Of a DNA stretch of 64,000 bases, positions 55,103 through 62,320 are shown in pieces. The stretch is taken from the NCBI RefSeq assembly GCF_006717075.1, contig NZ_VFQC01000001.1:806001-870000 (forward strand), written 5' to 3'. Source of the DNA: Haloactinospora alba (lineage in GTDB: Bacteria > Actinomycetota > Actinomycetes > Streptosporangiales > Streptosporangiaceae). The number at the start of each line of letters is the position of its first letter. Positions within the stretch are counted from its first letter, which is position 1. The notes below the pieces were generated by a model. That model worked only from the letters and a program-made list of their open reading frames with translations. It searched no databases and was not told the DNA's origin. The position numbers and the translations under genes were made by a program.

Positions 55103-56437
55103 TCAGTCCACCCCCCGCGTTCTGGAGAGGTCGCCCTCCTCGGCCACGCCGAACGCCTGCGGGATGCTTTCACCGTTGGTGATCAACCGCTGGGCGACGT
55201 GCCGGGGCAGGGGGTAATGGTGGAACTCCCCGCGTACGACGCGGTCCGGACCGAGCGGTTCCTTGACGAACTCCATGAGGGTCTGCATCCGGAAGTCGTT
55301 GCGGCGGTTGGACGCGACGACGGCGATCTCACCGACCCGGCGGGAACCGTCGGCGGCCCGGTCCAGGTGGACGATGACCTCGATGGCGTTGTTGATCTGG
55401 TCGCGGATCGCCTCGAACGGGATCTTGACCTCGCTCATGGAGGCCAGGGTCTGCAGCCGGTAGATGGCGTCGTCGGCCGAGTTGGCGTGCACCGTCACGA
55501 GGGAACCGTCGTGGCCGGTGTTCATCGCCTGCAGCATGTCCATGGTCTCGCCGCCCCGGACCTCACCGACGATGATCCGGTCGGGACGCATCCGCAGCGA
55601 GTTGCGCACCAGGTCGCGGATACTGACCTGGCCCGTGCCCTCGATGTTGGGCGGGCGGGACTCCAACCGGATCACGTGCTCCTGCTGGAGCTGGAGCTCC
55701 GCGGAGTCCTCGATGGTGACGATGCGTTCGAAACCGGGGACGAAACCGGAGAGCGCGTTCAGGAACGTGGTTTTGCCGGTGCCGGTGCCGCCGTCCACCA
55801 CGATGTTGAAACGGGCGCGCACCATGGCGGCCAGCAGCACGCCCGTGGCCTCGTCCAGACTGCCTTTCCCCACGAGCTCGTCGATGGTGAACGGTTTGGG
55901 GAACCGGCGGATGGTCAGGATCGGCCCGGACAGAGACAGCGGAGGGATGATGACGTTGACACGTTCCCCGGTGGGAAGACGGGCGTCGACCATGGGGCTA
56001 GACTCGTCCACCCGCCGGTTGACCTGGGAGACGATCCGGTCGATCGTCTGGTGGAGCTGCTCCTCGCTGGCGAACGTGGTGTCGATGCGCTCCACCTTGC
56101 CCCGGCGCTCGATGTAGATGCTGTCGGGGCCGTTGACCATGATCTCGGTGACGCTCTCGTCGTTGAGGAGCGGCTCGAGGACCCCCAGACCCAGGGCCTC
56201 GTCCACCACCCGCCGGATGATGGCGCTGCGCTCCCGGTCGGAGAGCACCGGCCCTTCGCGGGAGAGGATATGGCCCACGACCTTCTCCAACCGGATCCGG
56301 CGCTGGGCCAGGGTGAGCATGGCGAGGTCGTCGAGGTTGATCTCCTCGAGCAACCGCTGCCGCCAGTGCTGGATGCTGCCGCGTTCCGAGGTCTGTTCGA
56401 CCAGGCGGTCCTCAGCGAGGCGGTCCTTGAGTCCCAT
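55103..56437 (-). CDS. tadA: Tad pilus assembly ATPase TadA/CpaF
   Basis: A 444-residue secretion ATPase of the T2SSE/VirB11 class. The N-terminal domain contains VTEIMVNGPDSIYIERRG. Walker A GGTGTGKT is at 216-223; the Asp box, the Walker B region (MRPDRIIVGEVRGGETMDML) and the His box (NTGHDGSLVTVHANS) are intact. It powers pilin extrusion and perhaps export of the pilin-leader proteins. It is followed by tadB after about 50 bases. Confidence 0.95.
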   Translation of the reverse strand: MGLKDRLAEDRLVEQTSERGSIQHWRQRLLEEINLDDLAMLTLAQRRIRLEKVVGHILSREGPVLSDRERSAIIRRVVDEALGLGVLEPLLNDESVTEIMVNGPDSIYIERRGKVERIDTTFASEEQLHQTIDRIVSQVNRRVDESSPMVDARLPTGERVNVIIPPLSLSGPILTIRRFPKPFTIDELVGKGSLDEATGVLLAAMVRARFNIVVDGGTGTGKTTFLNALSGFVPGFERIVTIEDSAELQLQQEHVIRLESRPPNIEGTGQVSIRDLVRNSLRMRPDRIIVGEVRGGETMDMLQAMNTGHDGSLVTVHANSADDAIYRLQTLASMSEVKIPFEAIRDQINNAIEVIVHLDRAADGSRRVGEIAVVASNRRNDFRMQTLMEFVKEPLGPDRVVRGEFHHYPLPRHVAQRLITNGESIPQAFGVAEEGDLSRTRGVD

Positions 56438-56503
56438 ACTGTCCTTTGCTCGGTGCGGGTGCCAGACGGTTCACGGAGTGGGGGGGCAGGCGGGTACCTG
56501 ACC

Positions 56504-56887
56504 TCAGACGGTCGGCATCTCCACGCGGCGGTTGAGTTCGATGGTGAGCGGAGCGTTCTTCCACATCAAGGGGGTGTTGACGGAGACCTCCGTGTACACC
56601 CCGCCGTTGCCGTCCCTGCCGGAGTGGATGACGGCGTCGTCCAGCCAGCCCGGCAGGGACTGGCGCGCGGTGGCACTGGCATGCTCGAACCCGCCCTCCC
56701 CGGCGACCCGGGCTCCGGCGCGCGCGGCGGACTCGATCCGTTCGATCGCGGTGAACGTGAAGAACGCCTCCATCACGAGAACGACGACCAGGAGCACGAT
56801 CGGCAGGTAGGCGGCGAACTCGACCATCTGCGCCCCGCGGTCGCCGCGTCGGCGGGACGAGGGCCGAAGGGAGCGTAAGTGTGGCAT
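56504..56887 (-). CDS. tadE: TadE-like minor pseudopilin
   Basis: A 127-residue protein with leader RRRGDRG and AQMVEFAAYLPIVLLVVVLV (Gly cut, Glu +5, Phe +6), followed by ARAGARVAGEGGFEHASATARQSLP as in TadE/TadG pseudopilins. The C-terminal strand region ends LNRRVEMPTV. It is a minor subunit of the Tad pilus, encoded between tadA and the CpaE-TadE gene. Confidence 0.88.
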   Translation of the reverse strand: MPHLRSLRPSSRRRGDRGAQMVEFAAYLPIVLLVVVLVMEAFFTFTAIERIESAARAGARVAGEGGFEHASATARQSLPGWLDDAVIHSGRDGNGGVYTEVSVNTPLMWKNAPLTIELNRRVEMPTV

Positions 56888-56925
56888 CCGGGGTTACCTC
56901 CGTGGCGGTGGGGGCGGCGCGGAGA

Positions 56926-58566
56926 TCAGCGATGTCCCTCCGGGACGATCCGGGTTTCCGCACCGATCTCCCAGGGGGTGTCGAAACCGGGAAGAACCGA
57001 GGGGGTGGCGATGCTGACCTGGACGAAGGAACCGTCGTTGTCGTCGCGGTCCTTGGGGTGGGAGATGTCCAGGGAGAAGCGTTCGCTCTTGCTCCACGGT
57101 TCGGCGATCCGTTTCCTGGCCTCGTAGGCGGCCTTCTCCTCGTTGTCGGGGGTGACCGCGGCCTGGCGCGCGCCTTCGGCGGCCGCGTGGCTGGCGTACA
57201 TCGACGTGAGCCCGACGAGGACGACCTGCCACACCAGGAGCGCGAAGAAGATGAACAGCGGCACCAGCGCGGCCAGCTCCACCAGGGCGACGCCGCTGTC
57301 GTCGCCCTCGTCCTTCCTCTTTCCACCGAGGAGCTTCCTCGCGCTCTTTCCGCTGCGGGAGGCGGGTTTCATCTCCTCGTCGCGGAACTGGTCGCGTTCG
57401 GGCTCCTGCGAGTGGAGGATCCCCGCCTCGTCGGAGAGCTGCCGCAGGGACTTCCGGAAGGCCTCGTCCGTCACCCGCAGGGGATCCCCGGTGTTGGTCG
57501 CTTCCTCCAGGGCGCGGAAGTTGGCGGGAAGCGCGGTTTTCAGCATCGGGGTGCCGAGCAGTTTGCGGACGAAGTCCGGCTGGATCTCGTTCTTCCGGCT
57601 CTGACGCGTCAACAGGCTGGTGACGTCGTCCTTCTTGCGTATCTGCAGCCGGTCCCACATGGCGACGAGCCGCTGCCCGCCGCGGATGGCGGGAAGGTCG
57701 GGGGAGACCACGACGAGGGAGGTGTCGGCGAGCTCGACCGCCATGGCCCCGGCCTCGGTCATCGATGCCCCGCAGTCGACGATGACGACCTCGTAGCGGG
57801 AACGCAGCGCCCCCAGGATCTGGCGGGCCGCCCGCCCGGTGACGTCCTCGCCGCGTTCGCCCTCGCTGGGGGCCAGCAGTACGTGGATCCCGTCGGGGTG
57901 GACGAACAGCGTGTCGGACAGCATCGCCGCGCTGATGTCGTCGGCGGCCTCCACCAGGTCGACGATGCTGCGGCGGTGGTTCAGGTCCAGGTAGCTGGGA
58001 ACGTCGCCGGTCTGCAGGTCGAGGTCGACCAGGCAGACGACACGGCCCGCCTTGGCGGCGGTCAGCGCCATCTGGATGGCTGTCGTGGTGGTTCCCACCC
58101 CGCCCTTGCTGCCGGACAGCGCGACGATCGAGCCGCGGCTGCCCGAGACCGGAACGTCGAGGGAGGCCGCTTCCAGGTGGCGGCGCAGCGTGCGCGACCA
58201 CTCCGCCGCCGTGCTGATGCGGCTGCTCAGTTCCTCGAGCGTGGCGTTGGTGCCCAGGACACCCCGCGCCCCGGCCTCCATGGCCTGGTTGAAGGTGTCC
58301 GCCTGCACCTCGTCCACGAGCAGGATGACAGCGAGCTGCGGATGGTTGCGGGACAGCTCCCGGATGAGCTCCAGTACCGGCAACGGTCCGAGCTGTTCGT
58401 GGATCAGGACCACGTCCAGGTTGCTGATCTTGGGGACCGTGTCGAGGATCTCGCGGGACGACTGGTGCACACTCACCAGCTGGCTGTCGGCGAGTTCCTC
58501 GAATCCGGCGCTGAGTGACGCCTCCAGTTCGGCGCTGGGGACGCCGAGCATTACCTGATAGGCCAT
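56926..58566 (-). CDS. CpaE/TadZ fused to a TadE-like pseudopilin
   Basis: A 546-residue single open frame. Residues 1-385 are CpaE/TadZ: an atypical receiver-like domain (about 1-125) and a MinD-like ATPase (about 145-385) with SGSKGGVGTTTTAIQMA (154-161; the P-loop lysine is replaced by Thr as often in CpaE), LVDLDLQTGDVPSYLDL and VIVDCGASM. Residues about 399-546 are TadE-like: MKPASRSG, then DDSG before VALVELAALVPLFIFFALL. CpaE is cytosolic and localises the pilus, while TadE must cross the membrane. A fusion is therefore odd and could reflect loss of an ATGA-overlap stop or an indel near 57372. Confidence 0.85.
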   Translation of the reverse strand: MAYQVMLGVPSAELEASLSAGFEELADSQLVSVHQSSREILDTVPKISNLDVVLIHEQLGPLPVLELIRELSRNHPQLAVILLVDEVQADTFNQAMEAGARGVLGTNATLEELSSRISTAAEWSRTLRRHLEAASLDVPVSGSRGSIVALSGSKGGVGTTTTAIQMALTAAKAGRVVCLVDLDLQTGDVPSYLDLNHRRSIVDLVEAADDISAAMLSDTLFVHPDGIHVLLAPSEGERGEDVTGRAARQILGALRSRYEVVIVDCGASMTEAGAMAVELADTSLVVVSPDLPAIRGGQRLVAMWDRLQIRKKDDVTSLLTRQSRKNEIQPDFVRKLLGTPMLKTALPANFRALEEATNTGDPLRVTDEAFRKSLRQLSDEAGILHSQEPERDQFRDEEMKPASRSGKSARKLLGGKRKDEGDDSGVALVELAALVPLFIFFALLVWQVVLVGLTSMYASHAAAEGARQAAVTPDNEEKAAYEARKRIAEPWSKSERFSLDISHPKDRDDNDGSFVQVSIATPSVLPGFDTPWEIGAETRIVPEGHR

Positions 58567-58601
58567 CAGTCGTTCCCATCCTGGGGGTTGCTCATCGTGT
58601 T

Positions 58602-59336
58602 CTACTCCTGCCCGTCGTCACTGGAGCCGAGGTCGGAGAGGCTGTCGCTGCAGACCTCCGACGTTCCGGGCTTGCCGCCGCCCTCCGAGCTGATCAGGGC
58701 CAGGCGCAGACTGTTGGAGAAGCTCTCCACGTAGTTCAGCTCCAGGGTCTCCTCGGGGGAGAGGCGGAACGTCACGGGGAGCTGGTTCGCCTGCTGGGCT
58801 TCCTCGTCATCCCCGGTGCGCGCCGCGCCGGACTCGATCACCTCGACCTCGGTCAGCGCCCGCACCACGCAGGGCTGGTCGTCCTCCTGCTGGGGGTCGA
58901 CCGCGCCGTAGACGTCCACCTTGGAACCGGGCCGGAGCTTGCCGGCCACCCCGGCCTCGGCGTCCACCATGACCGCGACCTCCCGCTCACCGGACTTCAG
59001 GTCGGGCGCGGAGGTGACCATGCTGGTCTGCAGGAGCGTGCCCTCGTCCAGCGCCGCCGCGGCGACGGGAGCCTGGTTGGAGCCCAGGTCGAGGTCGGAG
59101 AGCTGTTTCACGAACGAGTCCTGGAAGAACTTCGCCGGGACCTCGGTCTCCTTGAACATGCTCTCGTCGAGCGGTTCGTCAGCGGGAACGTCCGTGTTCA
59201 GCTGCAGCACGGTACGGTAGCTGCCCATCTCGGCCTGCAGCGATCCGATGTAGCTGACCATGGTGAACGTGATCGCGAGAGCGCCGATCCCGGCCACGAT
59301 CATCAGCAGGATGCCGCGCCGCTGTCGGGGGTTCAT
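58602..59336 (-). CDS. cpaB: Tad pilus protein CpaB/RcpC (SAF domain)
   Basis: A 244-residue protein with one N-terminal TM (GILLMIVAGIGALAITFTMV, about 8-28). An SAF domain follows (about 50-115; VPADEPLDESMFKETEVP, LDEGTLLQTSMV), then an RcpC-type domain (VDAEAGVAGKLRPGSKVDVYG). The C-terminus is Glu/Gly/Ser-rich. CpaB is thought to act at the envelope, binding glycan or guiding the pilus. It is the second gene of the minus-strand tad run. Confidence 0.9.
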   Translation of the reverse strand: MNPRQRRGILLMIVAGIGALAITFTMVSYIGSLQAEMGSYRTVLQLNTDVPADEPLDESMFKETEVPAKFFQDSFVKQLSDLDLGSNQAPVAAAALDEGTLLQTSMVTSAPDLKSGEREVAVMVDAEAGVAGKLRPGSKVDVYGAVDPQQEDDQPCVVRALTEVEVIESGAARTGDDEEAQQANQLPVTFRLSPEETLELNYVESFSNSLRLALISSEGGGKPGTSEVCSDSLSDLGSSDDGQE

Positions 59337-59384
59337 GGGAGCTCCTTCTACATCCGGGCGGTTAGGGGGTTGGCTCGGGTCCGG

Positions 59385-60854
59385 CTACTGCTGTGGCGGA
59401 GAGCCGGCCGATCGCGTGTGTTGGTCGGTGGCGTCCGGGTCCTGGTCGTGGTGGGGGTGCGCGGAGCCGGCCCGCTGCTCGGTCTCCGACTGCCGCTGTT
59501 GTGTCTGGGACGGTGGCCCCTGCTGCTCGGTTCCCGCGCGGTTGTTCGGCTGGGCCGGGCGCTGGTACTGCACCGTGGAATTCGGGTCGTGGCCGGAGGG
59601 AGGCTGCGCGGGCTGCTGCGGACCCGACTGCCGAACCTGCGGGGGTTGTTGCGGCGCCTGCCCCGGGTGGGGAGGCTGGTTCCCCGGGACGTGCTGCGCC
59701 TGCTCGTCCGGGAAAGCCGGGGGGTGGGCGTGGTTCCCCTGCCCCTGTCCCTGCGTCCGGGGATCCTGTGTCTGCGCGGGAGTGGAGCGTTGCACCGGTT
59801 GCTGCGCCCCGGAGGGCGTGTCCCGCGCGGCTGGCTCGGCTGCCGGGGAGGCGGTTCCGGCACCCTGCGCCTGGTCGGTGTTCTGCTGCGAGTACTGGTC
59901 GAGGGCGGTGCGGGCCGGGCCGCTCGTACGGTCGTGCTGCGGGTTCGTGTTCGACGGCGGGGGGACCTCGTCGGCCTTGGAGTACACCGGGGGCTGACCC
60001 ACGGGAGCGTGGTTCGCCGCCTTGCAGAACGGGCAGCTCAGTGTGACGACCGGTTCGTTGCACCAGTCGCAGGAGCGCGGGCGAACAGCGTGCAGCGGTT
60101 GTGTGAGCGCGCTCTGGTGCGCACTGAACGCGGCGAACTCGATGAACTTCCCCGACCCCCAGTACTGCGCACTGAGCGGTTGTTCCGACACCGTGCGCAC
60201 CTCGGAGGGCAGTGCCGCGAGGAACTCCTGGTCGAAGGTGGACCTGTCGTTCCTCTCACTGGAGGCCACCAGCATCTGCACCGGTTTCATGGGGTGGAAC
60301 GGGATGTTCGGAGCGGGATTGTGTTTCCGCACACGCCCCACCCGCTTCACCGGCGTGCTGAAAGCGAGGAAGACGGACTGCGGTACGTAGGACCCCACGT
60401 GTTGTTTGAGTGATATGGGGATGTTGTCCAGGTTGCTGACGTTCCCCAGCCATCCGCCGGCCAGAATGTGGTTCGGCAGTTCCTCGACCAGTGCCGCTAC
60501 GAGACCGGAGGGCAGGTAGGGGGACAGGTAGGCGAGCTGGTCGGCCATGAGCGACAGCGCGAGCGGGGGAACGTCGACCGGAACCGCGGCGATGTGGTCC
60601 GTCTGCAGCGAGGCCCGGGCGAACTTGATGGCACGCTCGGGGCGCTCCCGGCGCCAGCGCGGGTAGAGAGCTACGACCTTGCGGTCGTATCCCAGGTAGT
60701 GGGAAGCGTAATCCAGGAAGTCGCTGGATTGGGCGCCGAGGTCCTCACCTTCCAGTGAGAACCGTTGGGCCTGGGCGTCGCCAAGATGCCCGGTGGAGGG
60801 GATATCGCCGAGCAGCGCGACAACGCTTAGGGACCTGGACTGGGCATTGGACAC
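59385..60854 (-). CDS. Unknown tad-linked protein with zinc ribbon and Pro/Gln-rich tail
   Basis: A 489-residue protein. Residues 1-255 look folded (SLSVVALLGDIPSTGHLGD, HYLGYDRKVVALYPRWRR). A four-Cys zinc-ribbon motif (CDWCNEPVVTLSCPFCKAAN, about 261-280) follows, then a Pro/Gln-rich disordered tail of about 200 residues. There is no signal or membrane segment. No family is recognised. It is the first gene of the tad run, 48 bases before cpaB, so it is a candidate new pilus regulator or assembly factor. Confidence 0.7.
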   Translation of the reverse strand: MSNAQSRSLSVVALLGDIPSTGHLGDAQAQRFSLEGEDLGAQSSDFLDYASHYLGYDRKVVALYPRWRRERPERAIKFARASLQTDHIAAVPVDVPPLALSLMADQLAYLSPYLPSGLVAALVEELPNHILAGGWLGNVSNLDNIPISLKQHVGSYVPQSVFLAFSTPVKRVGRVRKHNPAPNIPFHPMKPVQMLVASSERNDRSTFDQEFLAALPSEVRTVSEQPLSAQYWGSGKFIEFAAFSAHQSALTQPLHAVRPRSCDWCNEPVVTLSCPFCKAANHAPVGQPPVYSKADEVPPPSNTNPQHDRTSGPARTALDQYSQQNTDQAQGAGTASPAAEPAARDTPSGAQQPVQRSTPAQTQDPRTQGQGQGNHAHPPAFPDEQAQHVPGNQPPHPGQAPQQPPQVRQSGPQQPAQPPSGHDPNSTVQYQRPAQPNNRAGTEQQGPPSQTQQRQSETEQRAGSAHPHHDQDPDATDQHTRSAGSPPQQ

Positions 60855-61398
60855 GTGACAAGCTCCCCGACCAGAGATGCATGTTGGCGAAGCGTGATAT
60901 GCGGGAAAGGCGCGGCGCGGAGAACCGCGAACTTGATTCGGGCATATCGTAACGGGTCGCTACTGCCGGATGCGATGTACACCCATGTCATTGTGCAGTA
61001 TTCGGCGCGGCGGGGCGACGCTCGGTTATGGGAAAGGCACGCTGTTGCGCAGGTGTCGGGTGCAAATATAACACAGAGTAATCCAGTGGCCGATCCCGGA
61101 CACAAGGTTACAATTATATTTCTTTCCCTTGTATTTCTCTGTTCATTTTGGTATCAGAGTTCCTCCTGTTGTCTCGGGTTCGGCCGCATTCCCGCCAATA
61201 TGGAGGGATTCTGGTCCGAGGTGAGATCCCGGAACAGGGGCGGTGGGCGGGCTCCCGCACCGCCCGCCCAGCCGCGGCGACCCGGACCCGGCCGATACCC
61301 GTGCGTCGGAGGGGTGCCGCCGCGGGGCGCCCGGAGCCGGTCCGCTCCCAGCGCCGATCCCAATGCCGTGCACCCTCCGGCGGTGTTTGGCGCACGAA
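60855..61398. other. Intergenic / promoter region of the tad locus
   Basis: About 545 bases. No gene is supported. A relatively AT-rich part (about 61090-61165) with several TTT/AAT runs may hold promoter elements for the tad run. The GC-rich part next to the tRNA terminator shows only shadow frames. Confidence 0.4.
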
Positions 61399-61428
61399 AA
61401 AGGCCCGGTCACGGATGACCGGGCCTTT
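61399..61428 (-). terminator. Rho-independent terminator of tRNA-His
   Basis: Stem AAAGGCCCGGTCA / TGACCGGGCCTTT (61399-61411 with 61416-61428) with a 4-base loop. On the minus strand it is followed by a T-run. It is one of the few terminators here with a classical T-tract. Confidence 0.85.
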
Positions 61429-61442
61429 CGGCTGTCTCGCTC

Positions 61443-61518
61443 TGGGGTGAGTGAGGGGATTCGAACCCCCGACTTCTTGGACCACAACCAAGTGCTCTGC
61501 CGACTGAGCTACACCCAC
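61443..61518 (-). tRNA. tRNA-His (GTG anticodon)
   Basis: Read on the minus strand, the acceptor stem GTGGGTG pairs with CACTCAC (one G-T pair). The D arm has AGCTCAGTCGGCAGAGC, the anticodon loop TTGTGGT carries GTG, and the T arm is GGGGGTTCGAATCCCCT. A discriminator C and encoded CCA follow (CCA at 61443-61445), and a G at 61519 can serve as the -1 residue typical of tRNA-His. Confidence 0.95.
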
Positions 61519-61592
61519 CATGGCAGGCAGGGAAAATCCCGTCGCCTGCGCACTTCTACGATTCTAACGCACTCGCGAGGGTGCTGGGACCA

Positions 61593-62219
61593 CTACTGCG
61601 TTTCACCCTGTTCGGACGGGGAGCCGCCCCCGGCGATGTCGGCGGCGATGGAGCGTGCTGTCGCACTGTCCGGGCCGGGCTGTGCGACGAAGGCGGCGGC
61701 GCGGTAGTAGCGCAGCTCCCGGATGCTGTCGGTGATGTCCGCCAGGGCCCGATGGCCGCCGTTCTTGTCCGGTGCGGCGAAGTAGAGGCGGGGATACCAG
61801 CGGCGGAGTAGCTCCTTGATGCTGGAGACGTCCACCATGCGGTAGTGCAGGTGCTCGTGGACACGCGGCATGTCCCGGGTGAGGAACAACCGGTCGGTGG
61901 CGATGGAGTTCCCACACAGCGGTACTTTGTTCGGCTCCGGAACGTAGCGTTTGATGTGCTCGAGGACGAGGTCCTCCGCTTCCTCCAGCGATATACCGCT
62001 GTCGAGCGCGTCGAGCAGACCGGATGTGGTGTGCATCTCCGTGACGAACTCACCCATCTGGTCCAGGGCCGCCTGCGGCGGCTTGATGACCACGTCGATC
62101 CCCTCATCCAACTGGTTGAGCTCGCCGTCCGTGATCAGGCACGCCACCTCGATCAGCGCGTCGTTCTCGAGGTCGAGCCCCGTCATCTCACAGTCGATCC
62201 ACACCAGGCAATCATTCAT
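61593..62219 (-). CDS. orn: Oligoribonuclease (DEDDh exonuclease)
   Basis: A 208-residue protein from ATG 62219 (MNDCLVWIDCEMTG), the usual start; an ATG at 62258 adds 13 unconserved residues. The DEDDh motifs are complete: DCEMTGLD, NSIATDRLFL and HRALADITDSIREL. Orn degrades 2-5-nucleotide RNAs and linear c-di-nucleotide products (pGpG) to monomers. It is normally single-copy. No ribosome site is evident. The C-terminal tail (PSEQGETQ) is disordered. It is separated by a terminator from the proline-rich protein. Confidence 0.95.
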   Translation of the reverse strand: MNDCLVWIDCEMTGLDLENDALIEVACLITDGELNQLDEGIDVVIKPPQAALDQMGEFVTEMHTTSGLLDALDSGISLEEAEDLVLEHIKRYVPEPNKVPLCGNSIATDRLFLTRDMPRVHEHLHYRMVDVSSIKELLRRWYPRLYFAAPDKNGGHRALADITDSIRELRYYRAAAFVAQPGPDSATARSIAADIAGGGSPSEQGETQ

Positions 62220-62270
62220 GAGGAACAGCTTAAGGTGTCTCGTCCACCGGGATGTCATTCACCGGAACAC

Positions 62271-62303
62271 GAGGGGTCCCCGGCGGACTGCCGGGGACCC
62301 CTC
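62271..62303 (-). terminator. Hairpin terminator after the proline-rich protein gene
   Basis: A perfect 14-bp stem GAGGGGTCCCCGGC / GCCGGGGACCCCTC (62271-62284 with 62290-62303) with a 5-base loop. It lies just beyond the stop of the minus-strand gene ending at 62321. Confidence 0.75.
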
Positions 62304-62320
62304 AGCGGCTGTTGCCGCAC

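Noticed and set aside
54854..56878. Plus-strand open frame opposite tadB/tadA/tadE
   Set aside because: It is antisense to highly conserved Tad genes and its product has no recognisable domain.
61443..61518. tRNA-His as an integration site for the Tad/toxin region
   Set aside because: I saw no integrase gene and no direct repeat of the tRNA 3' end on the far side of the cluster within the window.
61114..61521. Minus-strand open frame across the tRNA-His gene
   Set aside because: It runs through the tRNA and its terminator, so it is a chance frame.
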